Positions 62,727 to 64,000 of a stretch of 64,000 nt of DNA are shown piece by piece (position 1 is the stretch's first letter; each line of letters starts with the position of its first letter). Source of the DNA: Psettodes erumei (lineage: Eukaryota > Chordata > Actinopteri > Pleuronectiformes > Psettodidae); the NCBI GenBank assembly GCA_016785225.1, contig JAFBJZ010000888.1, positions 4,468,501 through 4,532,500 of the forward strand, read 5' to 3'. The notes beneath the pieces are model-generated. The model saw only the letters and a program-made list of their open reading frames with translations, was not told the origin of the DNA and searched no databases. The position numbers and the translations under genes were made by a program.

Positions 62727-64000
62727 TTGAGGAGAGGGAGGGAAAGAAAGAACACGTTTTTGGATTTCATTTACCGTACATCCAGAAAAAACGACACACA
62801 TCAACATGGGAATAGTCTCCTGTTTTGCACATACAGGAGGTGTTGCACCAAGACTAAAGGAGAAGTAAGATTTCTGTGTTTGCACGAAAAGAAGCCTCCA
62901 CGTAATCTGAGTAACTGGGTTTAACCCAGCCTTGAGCTAATTATGACTATGCTGGAGTGGTGCCTTAAGCATACGCCTGATTAAAGTTGTTGAAGTCAGT
63001 GACTGCATGTTCTCATCTCTGGGAGAGATGGAAGGCTCAGCTGTCACACTGCTGTCCGTCACACAACTTCGTTCAGGCCTTACCACTTGGTGCAGCACTT
63101 GATTTGACCCTGTGCTGGCCCCATGTGTGTACGTGTATTGCACTGTGTGCTTTGTCAGCACTTGGAAAACACACTGGTCTGAACTACACCTACAGCAGGG
63201 CTGTGAGAGATGTTTTTGGTTGCCTTCCATTTAAACAAGCATTAGTGATTGTTTGTTCAAATCATGTGTAGAAAGCAGACTTCTTCCAGCACACCAGGGC
63301 AATTTGACCGTGTAACATCCAACAGCAAAACTTAAGGACTTTAACATTAAGACCAGAGATTTTTTGTTTTTGTGAAACATAACTCTTTTTGTTTATTGTG
63401 GAGAACTTGTTTTTACCAGCCATAAACTAGCCAGCTGTGCCAGTTTTGCGGGCAGGCATTTCCCAACTAACACCCAATTCCAAAACGAGCTGCCTAATGC
63501 TTTCCAGAGGTATCATTACCTACCTGCGTAAGTTTGAGAACTGGTTACACAACATTACCATTAAGTTGGAGGAAATGTGAAAACAAGACAGGAGAAGAGA
63601 TTATTGAATTGGATGACTCAGAGAAAAAGATGGAATAATAAGAAAAGATGAGAAGAGAAGAAGAAAAAAGCAAGCAGGAATTAATTTCTGATTGCCAGAG
63701 GTGCACCTGAGTGCTATTTAATGATGACTCATGGGAAAACAAACTGTGGATCCAATGGGCTGATTCCACAGCTGGCAGACCTTTGGCTGCTGCTGCCATG
63801 TTGTGTCAAACTGCAGTGATGTGCGGAAACGCCAGTGGAGGGAGCATTACTCAGTCATCTTCCAAAAACCACTATGATGTTGCAGACTATTGACAAGACT
63901 GCACTGAATATCTGCACCATGATGTTACTGATTATCCTGCACTATTTTGCAATTTAGCATTTTTTTTCTGCTGTTATGACACGCAATGATCGAATAGGTG

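Larger units (their letters stand above)
57351..64000. other. intergenic DNA to the end of the window, no gene seen
   Basis: Pyrimidine-rich sequence lies at 57550-57830. A TG array lies near 59.83 kb, a GA array near 62.68 kb, and a 27/28-bp tandem duplication near 61.52 kb. No open frame in either strand resembles a known protein and no exon series is apparent up to the window edge. Confidence 0.5.

Noticed and set aside
62655..62924. Arg-Glu repeat protein
   Set aside because: It is a translation of the (GA)n microsatellite at 62682-62721.
1..64000. CRISPR array, prophage, bacterial operon or rRNA operon
   Set aside because: No regularly spaced short repeats with unique spacers, no bacterial gene organisation and no rRNA-like sequence are present; the window is a vertebrate nuclear locus.

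Overview
The window looks like nuclear genomic DNA from a teleost fish. It has compact multi-exon vertebrate genes with GT/AG introns, very frequent (TG/CA)n microsatellites, and interspersed repeats of kinds common in ray-finned fish. It contains no bacterial operons, phage genes, CRISPR array or rRNA operon. Species cannot be read from the sequence; a percomorph-like fish is my guess.

Gene-rich end (about 1.9-16.2 kb). Three protein-coding genes can be assembled exon by exon. (1) hint3, plus strand, 5 exons, 166 aa, a histidine-triad nucleotide hydrolase. (2) A short actin-binding Rho-activating protein-like (costars-domain) gene, minus strand, with all its coding sequence in one exon (179 aa) behind a likely non-coding first exon. 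(3) trmt11, plus strand, 13 coding exons, 466 aa, the catalytic subunit of the tRNA guanine-10 N2-methyltransferase. The costars gene and trmt11 are divergent and share an upstream region of about 0.5 kb. The hint3-trmt11 neighbourhood matches the vertebrate order NCOA7-HINT3-TRMT11-CENPW-RSPO3. The first 1.8 kb is probably intergenic or the 3' UTR of the upstream gene.

Distal part (about 16.2-64 kb). I find no convincing protein-coding gene in about 48 kb. It holds microsatellites, two copies of a tRNA-like-headed fish repeat (about 20.4 and 38.1 kb), another SINE-like element (36.4 kb), a non-autonomous repeat (23.5 kb), a diverged AT-rich tandem array with a unit near 165 bp (35.5-36.4 kb), a broken retroviral-type integrase (37.1-37.9 kb, minus), a broken Ty3/Gypsy gag-pol piece (40.9-42.1 kb, minus), and an unassigned repeat with a 33-base poly-A tract and a terminal hairpin (43.8-45.1 kb). 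Between them are unique stretches that look like conserved non-coding DNA. That would fit the regulatory desert between TRMT11 and the next gene in other vertebrates, but conservation cannot be tested here.

How the genes relate: hint3 (nucleotide phosphoramidate hydrolysis), trmt11 (tRNA modification) and the costars protein (actin/SRF signalling) are not one pathway. Their proximity is syntenic rather than functional. I found no clearly novel biological system. The best leads are the divergent costars/trmt11 promoter, the AT-rich tandem array with its SINE and integrase relics, the hairpin-ended repeat, a near-perfect RFX X-box in trmt11 intron 11, and a few splice-bounded open segments in the desert.
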